Assembly (NCBI GenBank): GCA_907165135.1
Contig: OU015569.1
Span: 8,742,501 to 8,806,500, forward strand
Origin: Oikopleura dioica
Taxonomy: Eukaryota > Chordata > Appendicularia > Copelata > Oikopleuridae
Direction of reading: 5' to 3'
Length of the DNA: 64,000 bases
In this document: positions 50,894 through 63,540 of the stretch, piece after piece
How the letters are laid out: every line of letters begins with the position of its first letter
Position numbering within the stretch: position 1 is the first letter of the stretch
Notes under the pieces: generated by a model
The model's input: only the letters and a program-made list of their open reading frames with translations
Databases searched by the model: none
Told to the model about the DNA's origin: nothing
Made by a program: the position numbers and the translations under genes

Positions 50894-52541
50894 TCAAATT
50901 AGACCCGTTCCTTTTGGCTCTTCTTCTTCTTCTTCTTCTTCAGAGACGGTCTCGTACTCACTCTCAGTATCGTCTGTTTCGTAGGACTGCTCGTTGAATG
51001 CTTGAACTTGCGACGTTGTTTGCTGAGGAGCTTGAGACCTTTGAGATTGGTTCTGGGAGGCTGGAGGAAGTGGTTGAGAGGCGGTAGTTTGTTGCGAGTT
51101 AATACTCGCTACAGAAGGCTGAGAAAGCGAATGGCTTGATGACTGCGTCGGTGGTCTTTTCGGAACGTTGCTTGCACTAGAAAGGAATATATTAGAGCTC
51201 AGTAGCCGAGGAAATTTTACCTGAAATGACTCATCGGGACCGATGATGTTGAGTTATATGTTGACGTTGCCAAAGTGGGTTGTTGATGGCTCATATTGGC
51301 GAGGGCATTTGCAGTAGAGTGCATTCCAATGCCGGCATGGGTCGTCATATGGGGGTTTAGCAACTTCTCGAACTCCTAAAAAGTCTGGAGAGCCTGACAG
51401 TAGCTTGTCAGTACCTTGATATCGTCGTCAGGACTCATTTGAGTCACTTTTTGCATACACTGGGACCATTGCTCTAGGCTTTTGGCTGCATACGTCAATT
51501 CTATTCGACAATATTCAGTGATCACTTCTTTGACGTCTTTTAGTCGTTGTGCTTCAAAATCCAAAACGCGCTCTTTCATAAGCTGCGTTTGTGCGGCAAC
51601 TGAATTCGAAAGAATCTGTAGCTCGTGGCTATGTTGTGCCTGAGTAAACGTTAATTCGGTAATAAATCGAGTTTGATAAGTACCTGTTGCTGCATATTTC
51701 CATTTGCTTTCTTAATCTTATTGGCCTTTTTGATTTCATCCTTCTGTTGCTTCTCAAGTTTCTTGATCTCACTCTGCGAAAAAAACATTAGCTGCCGATT
51801 GTTAAAGTAGAAAATTACCTTCGCGCTCTTGCATTTCATGCCGTAACCTGACAAAATCGGCACCACTTTCTGCTTCATTTGGTCGATCTAAGATAGGATA
51901 GATGATTTGTCAAACAGGTTAATATTACGTAAGCCTGGCGGTAGTCTTGCACCGCTGAAACATGCTCCGCAAAGTGGTGCAGCTCCTTTAAACTCGTTCC
52001 ATATTCTTCGTTTCCGTAAGCCACGCATCCATGGGCAAGGCGGTCGGCAATGTCTCTGATCTTCTCGTGCTTTACGTTTATATTGCCGATGCTCTCGCAC
52101 ATCTTGCCCAGATGCTTTTCAGCGCGCTGGACTGCATCCGTCGCGACTTTTTGGCTCAGAGTCCTTGAATTATTGTTAAGCCCAAAACGATAGTGACAGG
52201 ACAGAGAGGGAACACCGATTATAACTACTGGAGATGATGACTAAACACAAAGCACAATCACTAATAAAATTACAGGTTATGCTCAAGATGAGCTCGGATA
52301 AAAGGCGCTCTCGCCAAGGTCCGGGATATCGAGCTATAGGAAAGAGTTAGAATCACATACCCCTGGGCAGAGGCCTCGCTGAAATCATAATCAACTATTT
52401 GTGACTGGGTTGTGTTCATTTCAAGAGTAAGAAAAATAGCGAAAAAGGCAAGCAAAGAAATTGCAGTCGGGTTAGTTTCTCAATAGCAAATATTTGTCGC
52501 GTAAGTACTTACACCATGCTCTTGTTTGCAGCCGACTCCAT
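50894..52541 (-). CDS. CIBAR: CIBAR/FAM92-type BAR-domain protein
   Basis: Membrane-binding BAR protein; relatives work at the base of cilia. ATG at 52541 (MESAANKSMVEASAQGTLSQ). The BAR helices include KMCESIGNINVKHEKIRDIA, ELHHFAEHVSAVQDYRQAY, IDQMKQKVVPILSGYG, EIKKLEKQQKDEIKKANKI and RVLDFEAQRLKDVKEVITEY. The VQDYRQA element and overall helix order match FAM92. Past the BAR domain lies a 170-residue Ser/Gln/Pro-rich tail ending in an acidic Glu run (SEEEEEEEPKGTGLI, TGA at 50894-50896), which vertebrate FAM92 proteins largely lack. The introns read as GT-AG. Confidence 0.82.
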
Positions 52542-52865
52542 ACTCAAAGTTCAGTCTAAGAGAGAAATGTAAAGAGCTGAAGGCAACTCTGACTCTCTGT
52601 ACAGAATAATTTTAATTGCAATAAAATAATAGTTGCGTGGTATTTCTATTTCGCATCGAGCATACATTCAGAACGCATTCTCGTACTCGAAGAAGCTAAG
52701 ATAACTGCATCAATATTTTCTAATTGTTGTAAATTAGGATCCTCGAATTCTTGTGTGTTATGTTAATGTTAACGCAAGAACTGCTCTATAATCGTTTTTG
52801 CAAGTCGCCGTCGACGACGAGTCGCGCGAAATGAATGCTGTAAATAGGTCATGCATGAAGTCTCG

Positions 52866-53215
52866 CTAATAGCTCATTCTTTCTTGCAGAAAAACGATGC
52901 ACACTATTTTTGCGTAAACCTTTTTGATTTCAATACCTGCAAAAACAACACTCGAGGGTTTAGAATTTTTTTCGTCTATTTCATTGAAAAGAATAACTGA
53001 ATCTGTTTTTCCTAGAGTCGAATAAGATTTTTTTAACAAAGACAGCGACAACAACAACACAACTTACAGTAGTTACTCAGAACGGAGAAATGAAAGTTAA
53101 GTGTTTGGTTATGTTCTAGCTCAAGAAGCAGTCTAGAGCTGGGATCATAAGAAATTGCAGGAAGCCGTCGTGGCGGGTCATAGCGGGTGACTAAGCTGCT
53201 CTGACCACCGCGCAT
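52866..53215 (-). CDS. 76-residue uncharacterised protein
   Basis: Three exons (53068-53215, 52937-53002, 52866-52882) with GT-AG introns produce exactly 77 codons: MRGGQSSLVTRYDPPRRLPA, then SYDPSSRLLLELEHNQTLNF, VILFNEIDEKNSKPSSVVFA and the ending ERMSY. The fully consistent phasing across a 17-bp last exon supports the model. No family recognised; no signal peptide. Confidence 0.55.
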
Positions 53216-54644
53216 GATATGAATTATCGAAGTGATGCTACTTTAGCTTAAGCTGTTCGAATTCTTTTTAAATAACACCCTTAAGGGCTAATTTGAAGAG
53301 GAATGGGTCGCACGAGTTTTTGTTTCGTAAAAGAAAGCACTCATCTATCGGCAAGGCGAAATCGCTCGAAGAAAAAAATCGAAGTAGGATAGGCGCCAGA
53401 AAGCGGTAGGCTTCGAAAGAGTTGGCGCTTGACGATAGATGAAAATAGTGGTAGCAATCGTGGTGAATAGTCATTGGGATAAGATGGGCAGATTGATGAT
53501 GCCTCTGCGATGCAAAAACCTTGCTTTGGGCGAGCCACAGGTTAAAATGCACTTAGGAGTCTGAATCTAGCCGAAGATGGTGAATCGATGTTTTTATTTT
53601 AATTTAAGCCAGATGGTGGATCGTAATAATATTGGCGGATGAGCTACTTAATTATGATGATAGGTACTGATAAAGCGAAAGCGGCGCTCTAGTGACTAGA
53701 ACATTTTCCCAAAGCTAGAGCGCAAAAGTGATCGCAAAACAGCTCGACAGTAGCTTCTTTTCTTTGTTTTTATATTTAAATGGGTTTAAGACGGTGCATT
53801 TTAGAGATGTATTGCGTCAGGCAGAGCTAGTACAAGGCGTTTCAAAATTGGTGTTGAAAATCGTTTCAGTCACAAAAGATAGAAAAATGACGCAGCGAAG
53901 AGTACTCAACTCTAGCCGACTAAATGCGTTAATACTTAAAAAATAATCACAAATAATTAATTAAATGAAAATAGAAAAAACTGTGATCATATTCAATTTA
54001 AGCGAAGTCACCGAACGAAGAGGGGCATTTGAACGCACGCCACCCCGTTGAGCGCCCTGTGTTCGGTTGAAAATGCAAAGAACAGGGGACACACACAAGC
54101 GCAAGTTTTCAATTGAAAAAAATTAAGATGTCATATTTTTTTGTGGTTTTAATGGTGGTAAGATTATATTTTTTGTTCTTTTTTTTCTTTTTTGGCATGT
54201 TTTTACTTTACACATGACGCTAGTGAAGCTTATTTTTTTGTTCGGTTTTTTGAATCATCCCACCATAGATGTTATTTTTTGGTGACTTTAAGTGATGGTA
54301 AGCGAATTTCGATTTGATAAGGGGTTGTCGTGGAAACCATGATGTTATCCTAGCTCTAGAAATGGTGTAATAGGGGTCGAGAAAGGGGATGGATTTCCGA
54401 GAGTCCGATAATTGTGAAGGTAAAGGGAAGGGCCCGCTTTAAGCCCAGACAGATAAATAGCTTGGCGTGCGTTGTTAACTCAGATATTAGAAGTTGAATT
54501 TGGATCATGAATTTCGGCGGAGAAAAATCCTAGCCTTGGGATGCAGGGAAAAGATAGAAAATCAACCGACGAGAAGATGGTGAACGGTCGATGAGGGAGA
54601 ATAGGTCTCCAGAAACCTTGGCGCAAGGAGAATTTGTGGATCAT
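53216..54644. other. non-coding stretch: intergenic and probable long 3' UTR of the Y-box gene
   Basis: About 1.4 kb. The part next to 54645 is rich in poly-A runs when read on the minus strand, as expected for a 3' UTR of the minus-strand Y-box gene. Open frames at 53268-53552 (minus) and 53728-53946 (plus) lack splice partners or recognisable content and were not called. Confidence 0.4.
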
Positions 54645-56207
54645 TTACTCTTGATCTTTGACGGGAGGAGCACCACCTTCGTTGGATCGTGAAGATCCAC
54701 CGCGGGCACCACCACGTCCGCGGCCTCGTCCTCCGCCACGTCCTCGTCCAGAACCGCGGTAATTGCCTCGTCCTCGGCCGCCACCACGGCCTCGACCACG
54801 GTAGCCACCAGATCTGGGCTTAGGGGCACCTTCCTCGTCAGTGCCAGCTGTTTGTTCGCGTTTCACTTCATCGGCGGATTCACCTGAAGTGTCTGAAGGA
54901 GCTTATCAAGACTCGTCATTGCATTGAAGTTACCTTTAGGCTTTCGAGCACGAGGTCGTCGTCGTCGTTGGCGTTCTTGGCCTTCTCCCTCTTTCTCGTT
55001 CTCAGTCTTTTCCGCCTTGGGTTTCTCTTCTTCTTGGTTTTCATTTTCGTTCTTGGACTTTCTACTTTGACATTATCTTTATTTCTTGAGAGAATAAGAT
55101 CTTACTTTTGGCGTCGGTTGTTTCGTGGAGCTCGTTTTTTCTCCTCGACGGGGGCATCTCCAGATGACTCGGGAGAACCTTAACAGAACATTGAACAAAA
55201 ATAAAACCCATTTTGCCATTACCGTCTTCATCCTTGCTACTTCGATCTCCTCGACCGTTAAATCGTCGTCGTGGTCTTCGGTAACGACGTCGGTCAGGAG
55301 CATACTTAGAGAGCTGTTTTCTCAACCGCGGTAGAAATATCCTACCTTGGAGCCTTCTACGGGTTGTCCCTCGGGGCCAGTGACGTTAGCAGCCTCGTTT
55401 CCTTTCTGTCCCTCGACAACATCGAATACAACTTTTTCGCCGTCGCCCACAGATCGGAGGAATTTTTTTGGGTTGTTTTTGACAATAGCAGTTTGATGAA
55501 CGAAAACGTCCTCATCGGTATCTTAAAAGCTCTTTTGAAAACGAAAGAAAGGTCTTCGTTACCGTCTCGATGAATAAAGCCATAGCCGTTGCGAACGTTG
55601 AACCATTTGACTTGGCCGGTTACGCCCGAGCACAAGATGACTCTGTCCTAAAATTTCTATTACAACAATGTCCGATGAGTAAAGATCAATCAAAGGAGTA
55701 AATCAACTCGCAATCAACGAGTAAAATTCGATCAAATAAAAATTGTGGCATCTGATTAGAGTACGTGCTAATCAAGAACCTTTCTTGGGATTTTAGGATT
55801 CTCAGACTTTGAATTCTTTTTGAGATCATCATTTTTGGCATTTTCGCTAACGGTTTTCTCGATTTCCTTTTTGATATCTGGCACATTTTCACTTTTTTTG
55901 GAAGTTGTTGCCTTGGGTTGAGAGTCACTCGGAAGCTGTGCACTTTTAGAATCAGAGCCCTTCTCACCTGCTTGAGGCCTTCCCGATTCATCGGGCTTAT
56001 TATCTTTGGCATTAACGGGTAATTTTGCCTCGATTTTGGCCTTTGAACTCTGATCATTTTTCAAACTCTTTTTCTATAATGTTAACTGACAACAGAGACT
56101 TGAGTCGAGCATACCTCAACGTCGGCTTCTTCTTCATGCTTGATAGTTGGTTTCACCTCCTTCTTGAGGGGTGCGTCACCAGCTTCAGACTTTTTGATGT
56201 CGCTCAT
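54645..56207 (-). CDS. YBX: Y-box (cold-shock domain) RNA/DNA-binding protein
   Basis: Multi-exon gene starting at ATG 56207 ([20 protein letters not shown]). A lysine/glutamate-rich N-terminal region is followed by a highly conserved cold-shock domain: [56 protein letters not shown] and [19 protein letters not shown]1 (NGYGFI) and RNP2 (DVFVH) motifs are intact. Alternating basic and acidic segments follow, and the C-terminus is RGG-rich with about 20 Arg-Gly units, ending VKDQE. Family members bind mRNA, regulate translation and act in transcription. Introns are small GT-AG, apart from the longer one before the cold-shock exon. An additional 5' UTR intron may lie upstream of 56207. Confidence 0.92.
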
Positions 56208-56587
56208 CTGCGCAGAAAGCGATGTTTAGATCGTTCGAAGTTAGAAGACTGGTTTGGTTTTGATCCTTAATTAAGCTTTGAAGACCCGAGAAAGAAAATA
56301 AACTTACCTGTTGATATTACAGGGACAAGATGGTAAGATCCCGGCAGGGGTGGAGCCCTTGCTCTAAAATATCACGTAAGAATCGATCGAAAACATCATT
56401 AGTAGGTTGAATCATTGAAGGAACGTCAGTGTTTAATATAACAATCAATTACAGTAAACACCCGGATAAATAAGTTAACGAAATTCGTTTCGATAGAGAA
56501 TAGAGGAGGAGCATATTTGAACGTGTACGAGTTGTTGTAACTAAGAAATAACTTAATCGAGCATTTAACAGTGTTTGAACTTTCAGC
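56208..56587. other. intergenic region / 5' UTR of the Y-box gene
   Basis: About 380 bp; contains a probable 5' UTR splice donor for the Y-box gene near 56305 and the 3' end of the ETF alpha transcript. Confidence 0.4.
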
Positions 56588-57689
56588 TTAGAGCTTCTCG
56601 GTCATCTCAGGAAGAGCCTTGAAAAGATCCTGAACGAGGCCGTAATCAGCCACCTGGAAGATTGGTGCATCAGCATCAGTATTAATCGCGACAATAGTCT
56701 TGGAGTCCTTCATACCAGCCAAATGCTAAAATCATGATTTGAAATTTCAGTAATAGGCGTTGAAGTACCTGAATAGCACCAGAAATGCCGGCAGCAATGT
56801 AGAGCTCTGGAGCGACGATTTTGCCAGTCTGGCCGACTTGCATGTCGTTTGGAACGTATCCAGCATCAACAGCGGCTCGGGAAGCACCGACACCAGCTCC
56901 AATCTTGTCAGCAAGAGGATACAAAACAGTCTCGAAGTTCTCAGTGGACTTCAAAGCTCGTCCACCAGCGACGACCTAAACAGACAGCTAAAAACTTTCG
57001 TCGGAAGAGGGTAAAACCTTGGACGCAGAGGAGAGCTCTGGTCGATCGCTAGCAGTCAACTCCTGGCCGACAAACTTAGAAAGATCGGAGGCACCAACAG
57101 CTGGGGCATCTTCGACGGCAGCGGAACCACCCTCTTCAGCAGGAGCGAAGTTGGTTGGACGGACGGAAAGGATCTTGATGGGATCAGCGGACTGAACAGT
57201 GGCGATAGCGTTCCCGGCATAGATTGGCCGCTGGAAAGTATCCTCAGATTCAATCTCGATAACGTCGCTGATCTGGTTAACGTCCAAGAGAGCAGCAAGT
57301 CGAGGCAAGATGTTCTTGGCATAGGGAGTGGCAGGGCCAACGACGTGAGTGGCACCAGAGGCAACCTGGACCTCCTTGAGAAGAGGAGCAACGACCTCGG
57401 CGACGCCACCCTTGTACTGAGCGCCAGAGGCGGCAAGTACTCGTGTCACACCGCTGACAGAAGCGAGGATCTGTGCGGCGGCGGAAGCATCCTCAGCAGC
57501 AACTAGAAATATTTACATAGAAGGACTAGTCATAGAATTATACTTACCAACAACAGAGATGTCACCGCCAAACTTGGAAGCCGCACTGATGGCAGAGAGG
57601 CTTGAAGCCTGCAACTCGCCAGCAGCATTGACTTCAGCGAGAACGAGAGAAGAGGCAGCTCGAACTCGGGACGAAAACGCTCGCAACAT
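56588..57689 (-). CDS. ETFA: electron transfer flavoprotein alpha subunit, mitochondrial
   Basis: Passes electrons from mitochondrial acyl-CoA and other dehydrogenases to ETF-ubiquinone oxidoreductase. A basic presequence ([20 protein letters not shown]) begins at 57689. The N-terminal domain ([57 protein letters not shown]) leads to the FAD-binding C-terminal domain: [95 protein letters not shown] at 56588-56590. Four exons with GT-AG introns. Full length and no defects seen. Confidence 0.95.
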
Positions 57690-57925
57690 TCTAAAGAGGC
57701 ATTTCATAAATAACAAGAAAATTTTGAAGGCAAATGAAAACAAAGTAGTTTTGGAAATAATCACTTTCAGGTAAGGCAAATAGATTTGGTTGTCATTGAG
57801 TGTGAAGAAAACACGGCATGCTGAAATGAGGAAAGTTGAATTGAATTTTTGTGGAATAGAAAAGACACAATCCTAGAACAGGGAATAGGAGACTGAGGGA
57901 GGAAGATCTCAATCTCGATGAAAAG
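57690..57925. other. intergenic spacer
   Basis: 236 bp between the end of flightless I and the start of ETFA on the same strand. Too long for a tight operon of the type described in Oikopleura, though not excluded. Confidence 0.4.
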
Positions 57926-60900
57926 TTACCACGCTCTCCACCCGTGGAAGCATTGTTTGAAGTCAGCGACTTCGTTTCCTTTGCGAACCGCTTTGAGCTT
58001 CCGCGAAGGGGCACCTTTCGCTTTTAAATGCTGAATCCAGTGTGATTATAAATAACGAATAAGGTGAATACTTGTAGATAAACGGCGGCTGCTTTGAGAC
58101 CGAATTTAACCTCGGTTTGCGAAGCGGAGCTGCCCACCCACAAATACAGAATCGCGCCAGTATCAAGAAGCATGACGTCATCATCTTGGAGATCAGCTTG
58201 ACAGAAATCAGAACATTTTTCAGAAACGTTGAAATATCCGGTTTCGTTAGTACATCTGAATGTTTGAGTCGTTGTGAATATTCTAATCCGTTTATATAAT
58301 ACCTGAATAATCGGGATATTCGGAGATATTCAGCATCGCCAGGATATTGAGGCAACCCTCTGCTGATATCAGCGCCTATGCCAACCCAAAAGAAGTTCTC
58401 TGGCTCCTCTCCCTCGTTGATAACTTGCTTTGAATAGCGCTTGAATTCTATCGGTAGATGATCATCCATCAAGCTTCCCATGATAGTGGCCTCCCTCGGT
58501 TCTGCGCAACGGCCGATCCAGCCATAAACCATTCCACTTCCGCCGCCGGAGAATGGGACGATCAGAATATGACAGAATTCAGAATTAAGCGAGGCGGGTT
58601 CACAAGCAACCTTAATGACAGCAATAGTCAAAAGAAAATAATCTCTTTGCTTGCCTGGACGGTACGAGTGGTGAACATTGATCCTGTCGAGCGTGTCTGT
58701 AGCAGCAATGGCTCTCGCTTCGGTAACTCGATGTTTTCGCGATTGGCTATTTTCTCGCGTTGAGCTTTCGTGAATCGCTTGCCGTTCATGATGATAAAGT
58801 TTCCATCGAAATGACTCAAGAACTTTTCGCCCTCTTGCTGCTGTCTCATACGCCTAATTACGAGTTTGTCGGCGAACATTTCCTCGAGGTTCTTTTGCAG
58901 AGTGAACGTAAATGTTAACCAGCCGAGCTGATTAGCATCACGTCCCTCCCAGAAGTACACGATAACTTCTAGATTGTCCTCTTCCTCATCTTCTTCGTCA
59001 GAGCCTTCAGACTCTTCTTCGTCTTTGTCTGGTGGGTAAAGATACCTGCACACAAAGACGTAGCAGTTTTGAGAGTAGAATTGGCCCTTCTCTTCTTCTG
59101 GCAGATGAACAAACTTCTTGCCCTCAAGCACAAAGCATTTCATCGACTCCAAATCCTCAGCCCATTCTTCGCCAATTTCGACCGCTTCCTCGTATGGCAT
59201 TACTCGTTGACGAGGCAAAAAAAGAGCAGACATATCAGCCGCATTTGCCTTAACCACTCAATAAGACAATAATTTCTTGAACACTCAATTACCTGTCTAT
59301 CTTTTCGAAGCTGTAGTTCCTTCTCAGGCACCGTGTCGACAGCTTTCGAGTAGTCGATGTTGAGTACGTTATCCCATCCTTTGAACATGTGCCTAAAACC
59401 AACACTCTCAGTGCCTTCAAGCTCCTTGGTGACGCGGATGTCTATCGCCGGCCTGCCGGGCAATTTAGACATTTCCGAGGCTAATTTCCAGGCAGCAGCT
59501 CGCGCGAGACGCTGGGAATGCTTTCCGATCCACACGAAGATCTGTCCAGTGCAATCAAGTATGTAGACGCCCTTAGAGTCCAGCAGTGAGGGCAACAGAC
59601 GGAGGTGTGGGAGGAGATTGAGTCGCGGTTGATTTTTAGGATCATGGTCGATCGACGTTCGATAGTTGAGCTGAGGTAGCTCGAGGTATCCTGAGCCAAG
59701 ACAAACTTTGTACAGACGAGGACTGCGCGGACCTCGGTATTGCTGCAATTCCAAAGGCCGAACCTTGTCTTAAATGATCGGTTGAGAACAAAGACTCTAG
59801 TTGCTGATGTTTACCTGGCATGCCGCCTAGCAATTGCCAGAACTCGCTCTCTTCGTAGCCCTGATAAACCAGAATTACTTCGGAGAGGCCCTTGCGCTCG
59901 TATTTGTTGATTTTGTCAGCAATGAGACGACATTTTGATTTTACCACATTTTTGGCCATCATTCCAAGCCAACAATAAATAATCTTTCCCGTATCTAAAA
60001 TGCAGGTGAAAATACTCGCTTCTTTGTGAAATCATACCGAGAATCAGGCATTGCTTTGCGTGGAGAGACGTCGGTTTCAACGGAACTGGATAGATACGCG
60101 GAGCGGCTGCATCTTCAACGCAGTACAGTCTGATTTCGAAAGCGGCTTTTTCTACAAGGTAAAATCCACTTTCGGAGCCACCAGCGATGTACTGAATGTC
60201 GTCCTCGAAGAGGTCGAGGAACTCGTCATCCTCGTCATTCATTTCTACCATCGCGGTCATCAAATGTGTCATCCCTCGTTACTTAAATGTGAGGAAAGGC
60301 GAACCTTTCTATGACTACCCATGGTAGTCCCTCGTCAAGTACTGTAATTATCATTGCATTAAGACGACAAAGAAAACTCTCAAGTTTAATCCTCTAAAAA
60401 TCATGCGACTTGAATTCTGATTGGTCCATACGTTGGCTATTTGCAGAAGTATCCCGGACAAAGATCTCGAAAAGAAACAAATTTTGAGCAAGTGTAAAAT
60501 TTCAAATTTCGATCTTTTTCAGTGCTCGATCTGCGTCGGCGCCTACGCCTTGCGCGACGCATTTTTTCGCATTTTCCCGAAAAAGCAAAGCCCTGATCTA
60601 ACTCTTCATAATTTCAACACTTGTTATCAGTGAAGCGTGCTATAAATAATGTACTACCACTTCCTTCATAGTAAGATAAGAATAATAAGTAAAAAAAAAA
60701 TTCTTATCACCGAAATTGACAATAGCTTGATGACCGTTCCTTGTCTAGACGTTCTGCTCTTCGCTTGAAGCATGTTCCTCAAGTTCACTGCGTGCATCGC
60801 GGCGCAGGCTTTCTTATCCAAAGAAGCGTCGTCTCCGATCCAGAAGAAAATTTTATGCTCGAGGTCTCTGTTCTCCAAAAGAATCGATTGCAGGATAATG

Positions 60901-62462
60901 TAGCAGTCGCCCGTGTAGAATTTGCCGTGGAGGGTATCATCTTGCAATACTGGGTAAAAGTTATCTATTTGCCAGACTGTGACGCCAGGCGATTGTCCAG
61001 TGAACTCGTCGAACACGCCATTGTAGTCTAGTGTTGGACCCTTGAGGTTGTCCATCCAAGATTTTCCTCCAGTGATTTCGTTGTCGAGATCGGCATCGCC
61101 CTTGCCTTCGATCTCCTTGAGACCGGCAAGCACTTTGTTGGCGTCACCTTTTTGCGAGTCGCCGTTGGGTCCAACAGACTCGCGAATTTTACGAAGCTTA
61201 ATGCGCCGCTCATACTTCTTCTGCGAGGTGTTTTCTTCTTTCTTCTCGGGCAGCTGGCCCATGCGGCGCAGCTGAGCATCGTAGCTCATTTCATCTTCTT
61301 TCTTACTTTCTGACGGTTTTGGTGGCATGACAAAGGAGGGATTGTTGCGCACATCCAAATCGCGTAGATTTGGCATGAAATGGATCGACTCCGGCAGAGT
61401 TATCAACTTGTTGTTGTTCAGCGTCATCTTTCTGAGCTTGATGCAGCGCGTCAATCCTTCGGGGACAGTCTCAAGGATGTTAAACGCCGCCGAGAAGACT
61501 TCCAAATTGCCAAGCTTGCCGATACTTCTCGGGATGCCCTCAAAGTCAAACTGGTTCTCGGAAATGTAGAGGGACGTTAGCTGCGTGAGCTTCTGAAGAG
61601 ACGCCGGTAAGGACGTGAGTTTGTTATTGCTTAGGTTGAGGTTGCGAAGATGGTGCCACTTGTCAATCTGGAGGTGCACCTCACTGATATCGTTATTAGA
61701 CAGATTGATCCGGCGCAGTTGTATGCATTCGAAAAGGCAATCAGGGATCTCCTGCAACTGATTGGAACTCAGGTCGATCACTTCCAGTGTCTGCGCCAAA
61801 CCTTCGAAAGACTGGGGTAAATTTGCAGCAGTTCGCTGAGTATTTGATAAATATAACTCCTTGAGTGCGATGAGCGATGGAAGCTGTCTCAATTGCGCGA
61901 ATCCTAGCGGATTGTTTGATATGTTCATGATACGAAGACTAGATAGACGTCTCATTTGAGCAGGCAGCGTCTCAAGTTGGTTGCCAGACAAGTCCAAATG
62001 CATCAGATCGCAGAGATTGACGAATGTTGTCTGCGGAATTTCAGAAATTTGGTTGTCGGCGAGATTGAGCACGAGTAAGCCTTCCGCTTCCTCCAGTCGC
62101 TCAGGAACGGCGCGGAGCTTGTTCTTCTGCAGATCGAGCACATTGAGCTCTTTGTGAAATATCTCCGGCGGGAGAGAGGTCTCAAGAATCAAGTTACTCT
62201 TCGCAATAAGGCTTTTAAGGTTGGGTAGCTCGGAGAGATCTTCTAAACTCGCTAGCTGGTTGAAGGATATATCAAGTTCCTCAAGATTTTTGCAGGAAAC
62301 AATTTCAGCCGGAAGCACTTTCAAGCCCGTTCGCGCCAGCTTCAACCATCTTACATTTTGGAGTTCTTTAAGCTGCTCTGTGTCTCCAAGCTTGGTGGTG
62401 TCCCCGATCGGAAATCGAGTCAGGTCGATTCCACGGAGGAAGGACAAAACTCCGGAGGCCAT
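57926..62462 (-). CDS. FLII: flightless I: leucine-rich repeat plus gelsolin-repeat actin regulator
   Basis: Binds actin and regulates its remodelling, and acts as a nuclear co-activator in animals. The first exon (62462 down to 60740) encodes about 15 leucine-rich repeats ([20 protein letters not shown] and following) and a linker. Six gelsolin-like repeats begin at [20 protein letters not shown] and continue through [54 protein letters not shown], an acidic insert, [19 protein letters not shown] and the final helix [11 protein letters not shown] (TAA 57926-57928). The intron at 60245-60739 fits only as GA-AG and is 495 bp; the one after TTRTVQ fits as GC-AG. The order and length match FLII throughout. 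Confidence 0.95.
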
Positions 62463-62678
62463 TATTGCATACTAGGATTGTAAAGTAACAGTCGATTGTA
62501 GCGAGCTTATTCCCTTGGGGAAGGGATTACAGAAAAGGCTTCTTTATGGAGTAAATTGCACAGATATAAATTTTAAGTTAGAGCAACAGTTTTTGAGTTT
62601 TGGAAGTAAAGCTAGAAAAAGAGACGGAAAATGGAAACAAAAGGTCCAGTTCGCTGGACAGAGCGAGTCGGAATTGAA
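62463..62678. other. intergenic spacer
   Basis: 216 bp between the start of FLII and the end of the upstream minus-strand tyrosine kinase; no element identified. Confidence 0.4.
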
Positions 62679-63530
62679 TTAAACGGAAGACGATGAATCA
62701 TTTATTCTTTTAGTGAATGGGAAAAGTAAGGCCAAGCTTGAGTCGACTCGAGAACTCTTCTTTTGGAGCTTTCCGAGAAGTGTAGTGAACGTCGGTCGAT
62801 CCTCATGTTTGAAGGCCCAGCAAGATCTTACGATTTCGAACATGCTCATCGGGCAATTCAGCGGCTTTGGTAGTCGCTAAAATAATGTAAAACACAGTGG
62901 CTACTAGAAAAGTTTATAAAATCATGAAACTTACACAGCCCTCTTGAAGTGCATTGAAAAGTTCAACTAGAGTTAGATGGGACTTCTTTTCGGCATTTTT
63001 GTACTCAGGGCGTTGACCGTAGGAGAATATCTCCCAGAGAGTGACGCCAAAACTCCACACATCGGATGTGTAGTGGTACGACTGATCCTTTATGCATTCA
63101 GGCGCGTACCACTGAACAGGAAACTCTTCTGGGTTACCTCTGTAGTACGTTTTTGTCGCTAGAAAAATTACTAACAACAAATCTTGGATAAAAAACTCAC
63201 CGTCGACTCTTCGACTAAGACCGAAATCGCTTATTTTTGCAACAAGTGTGATTTTGTCGGGATCTAATGAACAGGCTTGAGAGGCGACCATTACGTTTCT
63301 CGCAGCCAAGTCTCGGTGTATTTTGCCCTTGGAGTGGATGTACTCCATGCCTTCGCAGATTTGAATTGAGAATGCAAACAGCTGCTCGAAAATTGAGTCG
63401 AAAGGTACTTCCTGAATATTTATATTTAGTTTCCTTGCCTTGCGATTTCTAGATAAAGTTTGGTTGTTTTCAATATCCAGAATTTACATGAGAACATCTC
63501 GTTGAGCCCTTTTAATATAATCTAAAATCT
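62679..63530 (-). CDS. protein tyrosine kinase, C-terminal part (JAK- or Syk-like)
   Basis: Visible exons encode the alpha-D helix onwards: ILDYIKRAQRDVL, a basic insert (NRKARKLNINIQ), FSIQICEGMEYIHSKGKIHR, the catalytic loop HRDLAARN, KISDFGLSRR, paired activation-loop tyrosines (KTYYRGNPEE), PVQWYAPECI, SDVWSFGVTLWEIFSYGQRP, RLPKPLNCP, MFEIVRSCWAFKHEDRP and a short Ser-rich tail to TAA 62679-62681. WYAPECI favours the Syk/ZAP-70 group, while LVELFNALQEG followed by RLPKPLNCP is JAK-like; I cannot decide between them. The ATP-binding half is missing from the window side, since only a splice acceptor lies at 63531. Upstream exons must lie beyond 63540, on the far side of or around the ankyrin gene. 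Introns are GT-AG. Confidence 0.8.
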
Positions 63531-63540
63531 CTAAGAGAAA

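Noticed and set aside
53268-53552. 94-codon minus-strand frame as a gene
   Set aside because: His/Ser/Phe-rich with overlapping alternative frames of similar length, no splice context and no motif; likely chance.
60421-60633. Plus-strand frame inside the FLII intron as a nested gene
   Set aside because: No promoter, splice sites or recognisable protein features; noted only as part of the long GA-AG intron.
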